Positions 29,684 to 37,844 of a stretch of 64,000 nucleotides of DNA are shown piece by piece (within the stretch, counting starts at the first letter, position 1; every line of letters begins with the position of its first letter). The DNA is from Enemella evansiae (GTDB lineage: Bacteria > Pseudomonadota > Alphaproteobacteria > Rhodobacterales > Rhodobacteraceae), in NCBI GenBank assembly GCA_017255395.1, contig JAFKDC010000023.1, forward strand, positions 1 through 64,000, in the 5' to 3' direction. The notes under the pieces were generated by a model that saw only the letters and a program-made list of their open reading frames with translations, ran no database searches and was not told the origin of the DNA. A program made the translations under genes and the position numbers.

Positions 29684-31084
29684 ATGGCAGACTACGACGT
29701 GATCGTCATCGGCGCGGGCCCCGGCGGCTACGTGGCCGCGATCCGCTGCGCGCAACTGGGCCTCAAGACCGCCTGCGTCGAGGGCCGCGAGACCCTCGGC
29801 GGCACCTGCCTCAACGTGGGCTGCATTCCCTCCAAGGCGCTGCTGCATGCCAGCCACCAGCTGCACGAGGCGGAACACAACTTCGCCAAGATGGGCCTGA
29901 AGGGCAAATCGCCGTCGGTCGACTGGAAACAGATGCTGTCCTACAAGGACGACGTCATCGGCCAGAACACCAAGGGCATCGAGTTCCTGTTCAAGAAGAA
30001 CAAGATCGACTGGCTCAAGGGCTGGGGCTCGATCCCCGAGAAGGGCAAGGTCAAGGTCGGCGACGAGACCCACAACGCCAAGGCCATTATCATCGCCTCG
30101 GGGTCCGAGGTCGCCTCGGTCCCCGGCGCCGAGGTGACGGTAGACAATGACGGCGGCGTGGTGGTCGACAGCACCGGCGCGCTGGCCCTGCCCAAGATTC
30201 CCAAGAAGATGGTCGTCATCGGCGCCGGCGTGATCGGGCTGGAAATGGGCTCGGTCTACAAGCGCCTCGGGTCCGAGGTGCAGGTGATCGAATTCCTCGA
30301 CCACATCACGCCCGGCATGGACGCCGAGGTTCAGAAGACCTTCCAGCGTATCCTCGGCAAGCAGGGGCTGGCATTCACCATGGGCGCCGCCGTGTCCAAG
30401 GTCGAGACCGCCAAGGGCAAGGCCAAGGTCACCTACAAGCTCCGCAAGGACGACAGCGAGCATTCGGTCGACGCCGATGTCGTGCTGGTCGCCACCGGGC
30501 GCAAGCCCTTCACCGAGGGCCTCGGCCTCGACGCGCTCGGCATCGAGATGACCAAGCGCGGCCAGATCGCGGTCAACGACCACTGGCAGACCTCCGTCGA
30601 GGGCATCTACGCCATCGGCGACGTGATCGAAGGCCCGATGCTCGCCCACAAGGCCGAGGACGAGGGCATGGCCGCCGCCGAGGTCATCGCGGGCAAGCAT
30701 GGCCATGTGAACTACGGCGTGATCCCCAGCGTGATCTACACCGCCCCCGAGGTCGCCATGGTCGGCGCCACCGAGGCACAGCTCAAGGAGGCGGGCAAGG
30801 CCTACAAGGTCGGCAAGTTCTCCTTCATGGGCAACGGCCGCGCCAAGGCCGTCTTCCAGGGCGAAGGCTTCGTCAAGCTGCTGGTGGACAAGGAAACCGA
30901 CCGCATCCTCGGCTGCCACATCATCGGCCCCTCGGCGGGCGACCTGATCCACGAGATCTGCGTCGGCATGGAATTCGGCGCCAGCGCCGAGGACATCGCC
31001 CTGACCTGCCACGCCCACCCGACCTTCTCCGAGGCGGTGCGCGAGGCGGCGCTGGCCTGCGGCGACGGCGCGATCCACGCCTGA
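29684..31084 (+). CDS. lpd: Dihydrolipoyl dehydrogenase (E3)
   Basis: 466 residues from ATG 29684, preceded by CAGGAGACTGAAC. FAD-binding [11 protein letters not shown], redox-active Cys42/Cys47 in [16 protein letters not shown]-binding [32 protein letters not shown], and the C-terminal [15 protein letters not shown] with the catalytic His-Glu pair. Reoxidises dihydrolipoamide of SucB (and possibly other E2s) with NAD. It closes the suc cluster. Confidence 0.97.
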   Translation: MADYDVIVIGAGPGGYVAAIRCAQLGLKTACVEGRETLGGTCLNVGCIPSKALLHASHQLHEAEHNFAKMGLKGKSPSVDWKQMLSYKDDVIGQNTKGIEFLFKKNKIDWLKGWGSIPEKGKVKVGDETHNAKAIIIASGSEVASVPGAEVTVDNDGGVVVDSTGALALPKIPKKMVVIGAGVIGLEMGSVYKRLGSEVQVIEFLDHITPGMDAEVQKTFQRILGKQGLAFTMGAAVSKVETAKGKAKVTYKLRKDDSEHSVDADVVLVATGRKPFTEGLGLDALGIEMTKRGQIAVNDHWQTSVEGIYAIGDVIEGPMLAHKAEDEGMAAAEVIAGKHGHVNYGVIPSVIYTAPEVAMVGATEAQLKEAGKAYKVGKFSFMGNGRAKAVFQGEGFVKLLVDKETDRILGCHIIGPSAGDLIHEICVGMEFGASAEDIALTCHAHPTFSEAVREAALACGDGAIHA

Positions 31085-31104
31085 TCGCCGTCCCGTCACG
31101 AAGG

Positions 31105-31135
31105 AACGGCCCGCTGACGCCGATCAGGGGGCCGT
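31105..31135 (+). terminator. lpd terminator
   Basis: AACGGCCC...GGGCCGTT followed by TGTCGTTT, 21 bases after the lpd stop. Confidence 0.7.
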
Positions 31136-31159
31136 TTGTCGTTTGGCGCGCCGGTCCAC

Positions 31160-31210
31160 GGGACGGTGGGCGGGGCGACTTTCCGCAGGAAAGAGCGGCG
31201 GCCCGCCGTC
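31160..31210. repeat. Dispersed structured element, family 2, copy 1
   Basis: GGGACGGT, then GGGCGGGGCGA (31168-31178), then the hairpin CTTTCC-GCA-GGAAAG (31179-31193), then AGCG. GACGGTGGGC (31162-31171) can also pair with GCCCGCCGTC (31201-31210). Compare copies at 37204 and 60036. Confidence 0.65.
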
Positions 31211-31234
31211 ATGCCCACCCGCGCGGGACAGGCC

Positions 31235-31966
31235 TCAGGCCAGGTCCTTTTCCACGTCGAAGCCCGCCTCCAGCATCAGCGCATTGGACGCCGTTTCGAC
31301 ATCGTGCTCCAGACGCTTCAGGAAATCTTCCCGGCTCAGCCCCGGCGCGATGGGGGGCAGGAATTCGACCACCGCAAGGCCCGGCTTGCGCAGGATGCCC
31401 TTGCGCGGCCAGAACAGGCCCACGTTGGTCGCCGCAGGCACGCAGGTCTGGCCGGTCTGCTCATAAAGCAGCGCGGCGCCGACCTTGAACGGCGCCCGCA
31501 CGCCAGGTGCGATGCGTGAGCCCTGCGGGTAGATGATCAGCTGCCCCGGCTCGGCCGAACCCTGCTCGACGTCGCGCAGCATCTTGGCGATGGCCTGCCC
31601 GCGCTTGCCGCGCTCGACCGGGACGCAGCCGATCTTCAGCGCGTATTGGCCGATCACCGGCGCGTACATCAACTCGCGTTTCATGATGAACTTGCCCGCA
31701 GGCACCACCGAGAAGATCAGGATGATGTCGAGGAAAGACTGGTGCTTCGAGGCAATCAGCACCTCCCCCGTCGGCACCTCCCCGCGCAGCTCCGTTCGCA
31801 GACCGCAGAGCACCCGCGCCGTGAAGCGCACCCAGACACAGTAGGTCTTGCAGGCCGCGCGCGCGCCGCGCGCCGAGAACAGCGCCCAGGGCAGGAAGAG
31901 GACCCCCAGGATCGCCATCATGGCGTACATCTGGACGACGAAGATCAGCGACAGTACCCAGCGCAT
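31235..31966 (-). CDS. plsC: 1-acyl-sn-glycerol-3-phosphate acyltransferase
   Basis: 243 residues from ATG 31966. N-terminal membrane anchor (MRWVLSLIFVVQMYAMMAILGVLF); the acyltransferase box here is KHQSFLDIILIF (a variant of the HX4D motif: His-Gln-Ser-Phe-Leu-Asp), followed by KRELMYAPVIG and the second block IIYPQGSRIAPG. Adds the second acyl chain to make phosphatidic acid. The ATG overlaps the ftsX stop (ATGA), so it is the last gene of ftsE-ftsX-plsC, a common Rhodobacteraceae order. Confidence 0.88.
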   Translation of the reverse strand: MRWVLSLIFVVQMYAMMAILGVLFLPWALFSARGARAACKTYCVWVRFTARVLCGLRTELRGEVPTGEVLIASKHQSFLDIILIFSVVPAGKFIMKRELMYAPVIGQYALKIGCVPVERGKRGQAIAKMLRDVEQGSAEPGQLIIYPQGSRIAPGVRAPFKVGAALLYEQTGQTCVPAATNVGLFWPRKGILRKPGLAVVEFLPPIAPGLSREDFLKRLEHDVETASNALMLEAGFDVEKDLA

Positions 31967-32874
31967 CACGCCAGCCTTTCCAGCACGCGGCGCGCGGCCA
32001 TCCACGTCGCACCCAGCGCCACCAGCGCCGCCAGCGGCGGCACCAAGAGCGGCAGAACCCATTGCAGGCCCTGAAAACGCAGGCCCGTGAGAAAGCCGCC
32101 GGTCTCTCCGGCGGCGGGCATAAGCAGGATCGCCACCAGTCCCATAGCGCTGCCCAGGGCCGCGCCGATCAGGGTCCGCAGGGTGAACCGCCGCACGAAG
32201 GCGCGGGCGATGTAGCTGTCGGTCGCCCCGACCAGCCGCAGCACCGCGATCACCTGCGCATTGGCCGCCAGCGCCGCATTGGCCGCCAGCGTGACCATGG
32301 CCCCCGTCGCCGCGCCGATCAGCAGGATGGACACCCAGCCCAGCAGCTTCAGCCGCCCCGCCGCCGCCACCAGCGGGCGGCGCCAGCGCGTGTGTTCGTC
32401 CAGCACCGCACCGGGTGCCTCGGCCTGAAGCCGCAGGCGCAGGCCCTCGGCGTCGAAACCGTCGTCTTCCTCGAATATCTCGATCAGGCGCGGGACCGGC
32501 AGGCTGTCCAGCGGCAGGTCGGGGCCGAACCACGGCTCCAGCAGGGCCTGCTGCTCCTCGTCCGACAGCGCCCGGGCCGAGGCCACCCCTGGCGTCTGCG
32601 CCAGAACCCGCAGGGCGGCGGCGCTCTGCGCCTCGGCCTGCCCCGGCGGCGCCGAGATACGAATCGTCGAGGCGCGCGCCAGTTCCTCGCCCCATGTATA
32701 AGCCAGCCGCCCCGAGGCCAGCGCCAGCGCCAGCGCGAAGATCGTCAGAAAGGCCATGGCCGCCGAGGTAAACAGCGTCAGCCAGACCGTGAACCCCGAG
32801 GGCGGCACAACCCGGTCCGCCGCCGCATCGCCGCGCATCAGCCCGCGCAGGGTGTCCAGAACCAGCGTTTTCAC
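31966..32874 (-). CDS. ftsX: Cell division protein FtsX
   Basis: 302 residues from GTG 32874, which overlaps the ftsE stop by four bases. An N-terminal membrane span (LTLFTSAAMAFLTIFALALALA), a periplasmic domain of about 100 residues (RISAPPGQAEAQSAA, ARALSDEEQQALL), and three C-terminal spans (LLGWVSILLIGAATGAMV, LIGAALGSAMGLVAILLM, LLVPPLAALVALGATWM). Forms the FtsEX transporter-like complex that couples divisome activity to septal peptidoglycan hydrolysis. Length is normal. Confidence 0.85.
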   Translation of the reverse strand: MKTLVLDTLRGLMRGDAAADRVVPPSGFTVWLTLFTSAAMAFLTIFALALALASGRLAYTWGEELARASTIRISAPPGQAEAQSAAALRVLAQTPGVASARALSDEEQQALLEPWFGPDLPLDSLPVPRLIEIFEEDDGFDAEGLRLRLQAEAPGAVLDEHTRWRRPLVAAAGRLKLLGWVSILLIGAATGAMVTLAANAALAANAQVIAVLRLVGATDSYIARAFVRRFTLRTLIGAALGSAMGLVAILLMPAAGETGGFLTGLRFQGLQWVLPLLVPPLAALVALGATWMAARRVLERLA

Positions 32875-33548
32875 AGGTCCGCCCCCGCCGCGATCAGGGT
32901 CCGGTTGGCGATGCGCAGGTTGCGCGCGGGGACCATGCTCTTGGCCGTGCGGATCAGCATCAGGTCGTGGGTCGCGATCATCACCGTCTTGCCCATGCGG
33001 TTCAGCTCCACCAGCAGGCGCAAGAGGCGCTGCGACATCTCCCAGTCGACGTTGCCGGTGGGCTCGTCCGCAAGGATCACATCCGGCGACAGGATCAGCG
33101 CCCGGGCCAGCGCCGCCCGCTGCCGTTCGCCCCCGGACAATTCCGGCGGGCGGGCGTCGAACTTGCCGGTCAGCCCGACCCAGCTCATCAGCTCGTTCAG
33201 GTTGTCGGTCTGCGCCGGGGTGGCCTGCCCCGAGACGGTCAGCGGCAGGGCCACGTTCTCGACCACCGGCAGGTGGTCGAGGAACTGGCAGTCCTGATGC
33301 ACGACGCCTATCCGCCGCCGGGCCATGGCGATGGCATCGCGGGACATGCCGTGCACGTCCTCTCCGAACAGGCGGATGGTGCCCTCGGTCGGCTTCAGCG
33401 CGCCGTAGCAGAGCTTCAGGAAGGTGGTCTTGCCGGCGCCCGACGGCCCGGTGAGGAAATGAAAGGCCCCCGGCGCAAGGTGCAACGACATATCGGTCAG
33501 AAGCGCGTCGCCGCTGTAGGAATAAGCCACGTTGTCCAGCTCTATCAC
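32871..33548 (-). CDS. ftsE: Cell division ATP-binding protein FtsE
   Basis: 225 residues from GTG 33548 (VIELDNVAYSY), matching the usual FtsE start; ATG 33605 would add 19 residues. Walker A GPSGAGKT (residues 34-41), Q-loop in VVHQDCQFLDHL, signature LSGGERQRAALARAL, Walker B VILADEPTGNVDW, switch His in IATHD. Partner of FtsX. Start of the ftsE-ftsX-plsC operon, divergent from the zinc-ribbon gene. The start is the main doubt. Confidence 0.88.
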   Translation of the reverse strand: MIELDNVAYSYSGDALLTDMSLHLAPGAFHFLTGPSGAGKTTFLKLCYGALKPTEGTIRLFGEDVHGMSRDAIAMARRRIGVVHQDCQFLDHLPVVENVALPLTVSGQATPAQTDNLNELMSWVGLTGKFDARPPELSGGERQRAALARALILSPDVILADEPTGNVDWEMSQRLLRLLVELNRMGKTVMIATHDLMLIRTAKSMVPARNLRIANRTLIAAGADL

Positions 33549-33707
33549 GTCGGCTTTGCCCCCTGATACCGTGTTGCCCCGTTTTGCCCGAGCCTCGCGG
33601 ATCATGCAACGCAAGGCGATGAAGGGGCATGGACTTTTCCCCATCGGCCATACACCATATGGTCAAGAAAGACGCTCAAGGAACGGCGTTTCGGAGGACC
33701 GAGCAGG

Positions 33708-34625
33708 ATGCGGCTGATTTGCCCCAATTGTGGTGCACAGTACGATGTGCCCGTGGATGTGATCCCCGAGGCCGGGCGCGACGTGCAATGTTCGAATTGC
33801 GGTCACACCTGGTTCCAGCGCCACCCGGACGAAGACGCCGACCTGGCTGAGGACCTGGAACAGCCCATCCCCGATCCCGCCTGGGAACCGGAGGACGAGG
33901 ACGAACCAGCGCCCGCGCCCCCGGTCGACGCGCCGGAACCGCAGCGCCGCATCGACCCGGAGATCGCCGAGATCTTCCGCGAGGAACGTGAATACGAAAA
34001 CCGACGGCGCTCTGCCGAAACGCTCGAAAGCCAGCCCGATCTGGGCCTGACCGAACCCGACGAGGACGAACAGGCCCGGCGGTCGCGGCAGGCGCGCGAG
34101 CGCATGGCGAAGATGCGCGGCTCTGACACGCCTGCGCCCTCGACCCCGCGCCCGGACGAGGCCGAGGACGGGGGCACGGCCATGGCCGCAGCGGCCGCCG
34201 CCGCCGCGGGATCGCGCCGTGACCTGCTGCCCGATGTGGACGAAATCAACCAGTCGCTGCGCAGCAATGGCGTCGAGGCGCGCGTCGTGGACAGCGCCAA
34301 GGACGAAACCGCGCGCCGGGAAACCGAAGAGACGCGCCGCGGCGGCGGCTTCGGCAAGGGCTTTCTGACCATGGTGGTGCTGGTCGGCGGCGCGGTGGCG
34401 CTCTATGCCTTCGCCCCCGCCATCGCCGACAGGGTCCCGGCCCTCGCGCCGCTGCTCGACAGCTACGTCACGGCAGTCGATCAGGCCCGCAACTGGCTGG
34501 ATGGGCAGGTCACCGCGCTGCTGACAACGCTGGATTCCATGAGTTCCGAGGCCCAGACCGAGGGGCCCGAAACCACAGCGCCGGAAACCACGCCCCCGGC
34601 AGAGCCCGCGCCCGAAGGCAACTGA
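33708..34625 (+). CDS. MJ0042-type zinc-ribbon membrane protein
   Basis: 305 residues. The N-terminus MRLICPNCGAQYDVP...VQCSNCGHTWFQ carries two CxxC pairs (Cys5/8 and 28/31) of the MJ0042 zinc-ribbon domain. A long acidic, proline-rich and disordered region follows (about 40-205), then one membrane span (FLTMVVLVGGAVALYAFAPAIA, about 220-241) and a Thr/Pro/Glu-rich tail. Such proteins sit next to ftsE/ftsX in Rhodobacteraceae; function unknown. The following 451-base gap (34626-35076) holds no gene I can support. Confidence 0.8.
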   Translation: MRLICPNCGAQYDVPVDVIPEAGRDVQCSNCGHTWFQRHPDEDADLAEDLEQPIPDPAWEPEDEDEPAPAPPVDAPEPQRRIDPEIAEIFREEREYENRRRSAETLESQPDLGLTEPDEDEQARRSRQARERMAKMRGSDTPAPSTPRPDEAEDGGTAMAAAAAAAAGSRRDLLPDVDEINQSLRSNGVEARVVDSAKDETARRETEETRRGGGFGKGFLTMVVLVGGAVALYAFAPAIADRVPALAPLLDSYVTAVDQARNWLDGQVTALLTTLDSMSSEAQTEGPETTAPETTPPAEPAPEGN

Positions 34626-35076
34626 TCCCCGGCCCCGCGCCAGAGGAACAGGCCCGCCCCCTTCTCCGCAGCGACCAGTTCGGCGGCCTTTCCCCCATGG
34701 CCACGCCTGCCCCGATAAAGCCCCCGGGCGGCGCCTTCGGCAGGCTGACGGGCCACATGATCTGCCTTCACGCATGAGACCGGTGCGCCGCGCCTTTTTG
34801 TCAGGACATTCAAGCGTGACCCAAAGGGAAAGGTGGCAAGGGATCAGCCTTTTCCCGAAACCGATCCTCCGGGCGCAAAGAATCGCCGGGACGCTGTCCG
34901 ACCAATCAGATCCGACACAGACACCTGAAATAACTGGCTATTTTTCCGAAACATCCCGCCGACAACCGCGTACCGGGGCCCGCGATCCGCGCCGCCCCCA
35001 TTGATCCGCCCTTGCCGGTCGCCCAATAATCCGGCTCAGTGTGGGCAGATCCCGAACCGGCCAGCAGGAGGCGACC

Positions 35077-36465
35077 ATGGACGGCACCTATTCGCAGAAC
35101 GATCTTTCTCACGTGGTCGAGGCCGACAAGGCCCACGTCTGGCACCACCTCGTGCAGCACAGGGGCTTCGATACCAAGGACCCGAACATCATCGTCGAGG
35201 GCAAGGGCATGCGCGTCTGGAATCAGGCGGGCAAGGAACACCTCGACGCGGTCTCGGGCGCGGTCTGGACGGTCAACGTGGGCTACGGGCGCGAGCGCAT
35301 CGCCAAGGCGGTCTACGACCAGCTTCTGCGGATGAACTACTTCGCCGGTGCGGCGGGGTCGGTCCCCGGCGCGCTCTTCGCCGAAAAGCTGATCGACAAG
35401 ATGCCGGGCCTTTCCCGCGTCTACTACTGCAACTCGGGGTCCGAGGCCAACGAGAAGGCCTTCAAGATGGTCCGCCAGATCGCCCACAAGCGTTACGGCG
35501 GCAAGAAACACAAGATCCTCTTCCGCGACCGCGACTACCACGGCACCACCATCGGCTGTCTCTCGGCGGGCGGTCAGGAAGAGCGGAATGCCCAATACGG
35601 CCCCTTCGCGCCGGGCTTCGTACGCGTGCCGCATTGCCTCGAATACCGCGCCGCCGATCAGGGCGCGCCGACCCAGCACTACGGCGAATGGGCCGCCGAC
35701 CAGATCGAGCAGGTGATCCTGCGCGAAGGCCCCGACACTGTGGGTGCGCTCTGCCTGGAACCGGTGACCGCGGGCGGCGGCGTCATCGTCCCGCCGGACG
35801 GTTACTGGCCCAAGGTGCAGGAGATCTGCCGCAAGTACGACATCCTGCTGCACATCGACGAGGTCGTCTGCGGCGTCGGGCGCACCGGCACATGGTTCGG
35901 CTACCAGCACTACGGCATCGAGCCCGACTTCGTGACCATGGCCAAGGGCGTGGCCTCGGGCTACGCCGCCATCGCCTGCTGCGTCACCTCGGAACGGGTC
36001 TTCGACCTCTTCAGGGACGACGCCAGCGATCCGATGAGCTACTTCCGCGACATCTCGACCTTCGGCGGCTGCACGGCGGGCCCGGCGGCGGCCATCGAGA
36101 ACATGGCCATCATCGAAGAGGAAGGGCTGCTGGAAAACACCGTGGCCATGGGCGACTACATGCTCGACCAACTGCACGCGCTGGCCGACCGCCATGCGGT
36201 GATCGGCGACGTGCGCGGCAAGGGCCTCTTCCTCGGCACCGAACTGGTGGAAGACCGCGAGACCCGCAAACCGGTGGCCGAGGCACAGGCGCAGGCGGTC
36301 ACGGCGGACTGCATGGCGCAGGGCGTCATCGTGGGCGTCACCAACCGCTCGGTGCCGGGCTACAACAACACGCTGTGCTTCTCGCCCGCCCTGATCGCCA
36401 CGAAGGACGACATCGACCAGATCGTCTCGGCGGTGGACGGCGCCCTTGGCCGCGTCTTCGGCTAA
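35077..36465 (+). CDS. tpa: Taurine--pyruvate aminotransferase
   Basis: 462 residues from ATG 35077, preceded by AGGAGGCGACC. Class III PLP aminotransferase: YYCNSGSEANEKAFKMVRQ, YHGTTIGCLSAGGQ, LHIDEVVCGVGRTG, and MAKGVASGYAAI with the PLP lysine at about 290. The start DGTYSQNDLSHVVEADKAHVW and end GVTNRSVPGYNNTL closely match characterised Roseobacter-type Tpa, which turns taurine and pyruvate into sulfoacetaldehyde and alanine. No tauABC, xsc or tauR lies next to it; a GNAT gene follows five bases later. Another omega-amino-acid:pyruvate aminotransferase is the alternative. Confidence 0.82.
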   Translation: MDGTYSQNDLSHVVEADKAHVWHHLVQHRGFDTKDPNIIVEGKGMRVWNQAGKEHLDAVSGAVWTVNVGYGRERIAKAVYDQLLRMNYFAGAAGSVPGALFAEKLIDKMPGLSRVYYCNSGSEANEKAFKMVRQIAHKRYGGKKHKILFRDRDYHGTTIGCLSAGGQEERNAQYGPFAPGFVRVPHCLEYRAADQGAPTQHYGEWAADQIEQVILREGPDTVGALCLEPVTAGGGVIVPPDGYWPKVQEICRKYDILLHIDEVVCGVGRTGTWFGYQHYGIEPDFVTMAKGVASGYAAIACCVTSERVFDLFRDDASDPMSYFRDISTFGGCTAGPAAAIENMAIIEEEGLLENTVAMGDYMLDQLHALADRHAVIGDVRGKGLFLGTELVEDRETRKPVAEAQAQAVTADCMAQGVIVGVTNRSVPGYNNTLCFSPALIATKDDIDQIVSAVDGALGRVFG

Positions 36466-36469
36466 GACC

Positions 36470-37156
36470 ATGGACCATCGCCTGAACGCCTACGGACAGC
36501 CCATCGGGCTGCCCGTCGACCTGCCCCTGCCCCGCCCGCTGCCGCCACACGACGACATGACAGGCCATTCCGTCACGCTCACCGCGCTGACGCCGGACCA
36601 TGCACCCGCGCTCTACAGGGCCATGACCGATCCCTCCGGCTGGACCTATCTCGGCGCCGACGAGCCATGGACGGACGAGGCCGAGGCCCGCCGCTGGGCC
36701 AAGGCCAAGGCCGCCTCGAAAGACCCGCTCTTCTACAGCCTGCTGGTCGGGGGCACCCCGCAGGGCTTCCTGTCCCTCCTGCGCATCAACCCCGAAGCCG
36801 CCAGCATCGAGGTCGGCTACATCCACTACGCCCCCGCCCTGCAAGGCACCCTGGCCGCGACCGAGGCACAGTTCCTGCTGATGCGCCATGTCTTCGACGA
36901 CCTCGGCTATCGCCGGCACGAATGGAAGTGCGACGCCCTCAACGCGCCCTCGCGCAGGGCCGCCGAGCGCCTGGGCTTCACATACGAAGGCACCTTCCGG
37001 CAGGCGCTGGTCTACAAGGGCCGCAACCGCGACACCGCGTGGTTCTCGATCACCGACAGCGAATGGCCCGGTCTCAAGGCCCGCTTCACCCGCTGGCTCT
37101 CACCGGACAACTTCCACCCCGACGGCAGGCAGAAGAAACGCCTGCAGGACGCCTGA
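36470..37156 (+). CDS. GNAT-family N-acetyltransferase (RimJ/RimL type)
   Basis: 228 residues from ATG 36470 (MDHRLNAYGQPIGLPVDLPLP). Substrate-binding first half and the acetyl-CoA-binding end SRRAAERLGFTYEGTFRQALVYKGRNRDTAWFS, with W.CDALN.PSR typical of the RimJ/RimL-like group. Probably acetylates an amino acid, amine or protein N-terminus; acceptor unknown. Starts five bases after the tpa stop, so the two are likely co-transcribed. Ends at a family 1 element. Confidence 0.8.
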   Translation: MDHRLNAYGQPIGLPVDLPLPRPLPPHDDMTGHSVTLTALTPDHAPALYRAMTDPSGWTYLGADEPWTDEAEARRWAKAKAASKDPLFYSLLVGGTPQGFLSLLRINPEAASIEVGYIHYAPALQGTLAATEAQFLLMRHVFDDLGYRRHEWKCDALNAPSRRAAERLGFTYEGTFRQALVYKGRNRDTAWFSITDSEWPGLKARFTRWLSPDNFHPDGRQKKRLQDA

Positions 37157-37159
37157 TCT

Positions 37160-37204
37160 TCTTCTCTGCCCAAATACTCCGGGGTCCGGGGCAAAGCCCC
37201 GCTG
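37160..37204 (+). repeat. Dispersed element, family 1, copy 5
   Basis: CTTCTTCTCTGC-CCAAATACTCC, then CCGGGG-CAAAG-CCCCG, at the end of the GNAT gene; it abuts the family 2 copy at 37204. Confidence 0.65.
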
Positions 37205-37256
37205 ACGGGACGGCGGGCGGGGCGATGTGGCGCAGGCCACGAGCGCCGTCCCCGTC
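37204..37256. repeat. Dispersed structured element, family 2, copy 2
   Basis: GGGCGGGGCGA (37215-37225), T, hairpin GTGGC-GCAG-GCCAC (37227-37240), GAGCGCC. GACGGGACGGCG (37204-37215) can pair with CGCCGTCCCCGTC (37244-37256) with one bulge. Confidence 0.65.
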
Positions 37257-37265
37257 GAAAACGAA

Positions 37266-37290
37266 AAAGGGCCGCGAAACGCGACCCTTT
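37266..37290 (-). terminator. HU gene terminator
   Basis: On the minus strand AAAGGGTCGCG-TTT-CGCGGCCCTTT followed by TTCGTTTTCG, 22 bases past the HU stop. Confidence 0.8.
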
Positions 37291-37312
37291 CCGTGAAATC
37301 CTGCGGAAGGAC

Positions 37313-37603
37313 TCAGCCGTTGACGCTGTCCTTCAGAGCCTTGGCGATGGTCATCTTGACCTGCTTGTCGGCTTCCTTCTTGAACTGCTCGCCGGTCGCG
37401 GGGTTGCGGACCATGCGCTCGGGGCGCTCCTTGCAGTAGATCTTGCCGACGCCCGGCAGGGTCACGGCGCCGCCAGCGGCCACTTCCGAGGTGATGATCT
37501 CGACAATCGAGTCGAGCGCCGTGCCGGCGGTCTTCTTGTCCGCATCCATCTTCTCGGCCAGTGCTGCGACCAGCTGGGTCTTCGTCATCGGTTTCGTCGC
37601 CAT
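37313..37603 (-). CDS. HU-family DNA-binding protein
   Basis: 96 residues from ATG 37603, preceded by AAGGAGACC. MTKTQLVAALAEKMDADKK and LPGVGKIYCKERPERMVRNPATGEQ (the DNA-binding arm with RNP) are classic for the bacterial HU/IHF fold; this version has the KTQ...FKKEADKQVKMTIAK tail of the short HU-like proteins common in Rhodobacteraceae. Organises and bends DNA. An AT-rich upstream stretch (37740-37810) probably holds its promoter, though I could not fix the boxes. Confidence 0.9.
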   Translation of the reverse strand: MATKPMTKTQLVAALAEKMDADKKTAGTALDSIVEIITSEVAAGGAVTLPGVGKIYCKERPERMVRNPATGEQFKKEADKQVKMTIAKALKDSVNG

Positions 37604-37844
37604 TTCAATGGTCTCCTTCATAGCGCCTGCGTTGTGCATTCTGGCGCGACTGTCTTCGTTCCCCGTCACCGCGAAAGCCCTGGCACCCGGTGCCCGCCCT
37701 CGCGGCTTCAGCAGCCCCTCATGCCCAATCCATTGGGCCTCTGAGGCGCAATAAAACCGTATACTGTGGGAAAACACAACAATTCGTGGCCTTGTTTATA
37801 TGGGTAAAACGCATTTTGTGCCGGTTTCCGCCGGGTCATGGCGT

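Noticed and set aside
34481-34813. Minus-strand open frame in the gap before tpa
   Set aside because: Low-complexity translation overlapping the zinc-ribbon gene antisense, with no ribosome-binding site.
37740-37810. Promoter boxes for the HU gene
   Set aside because: AT-rich with TATACG and TATAAA-like hexamers, but no -35 box at proper spacing.
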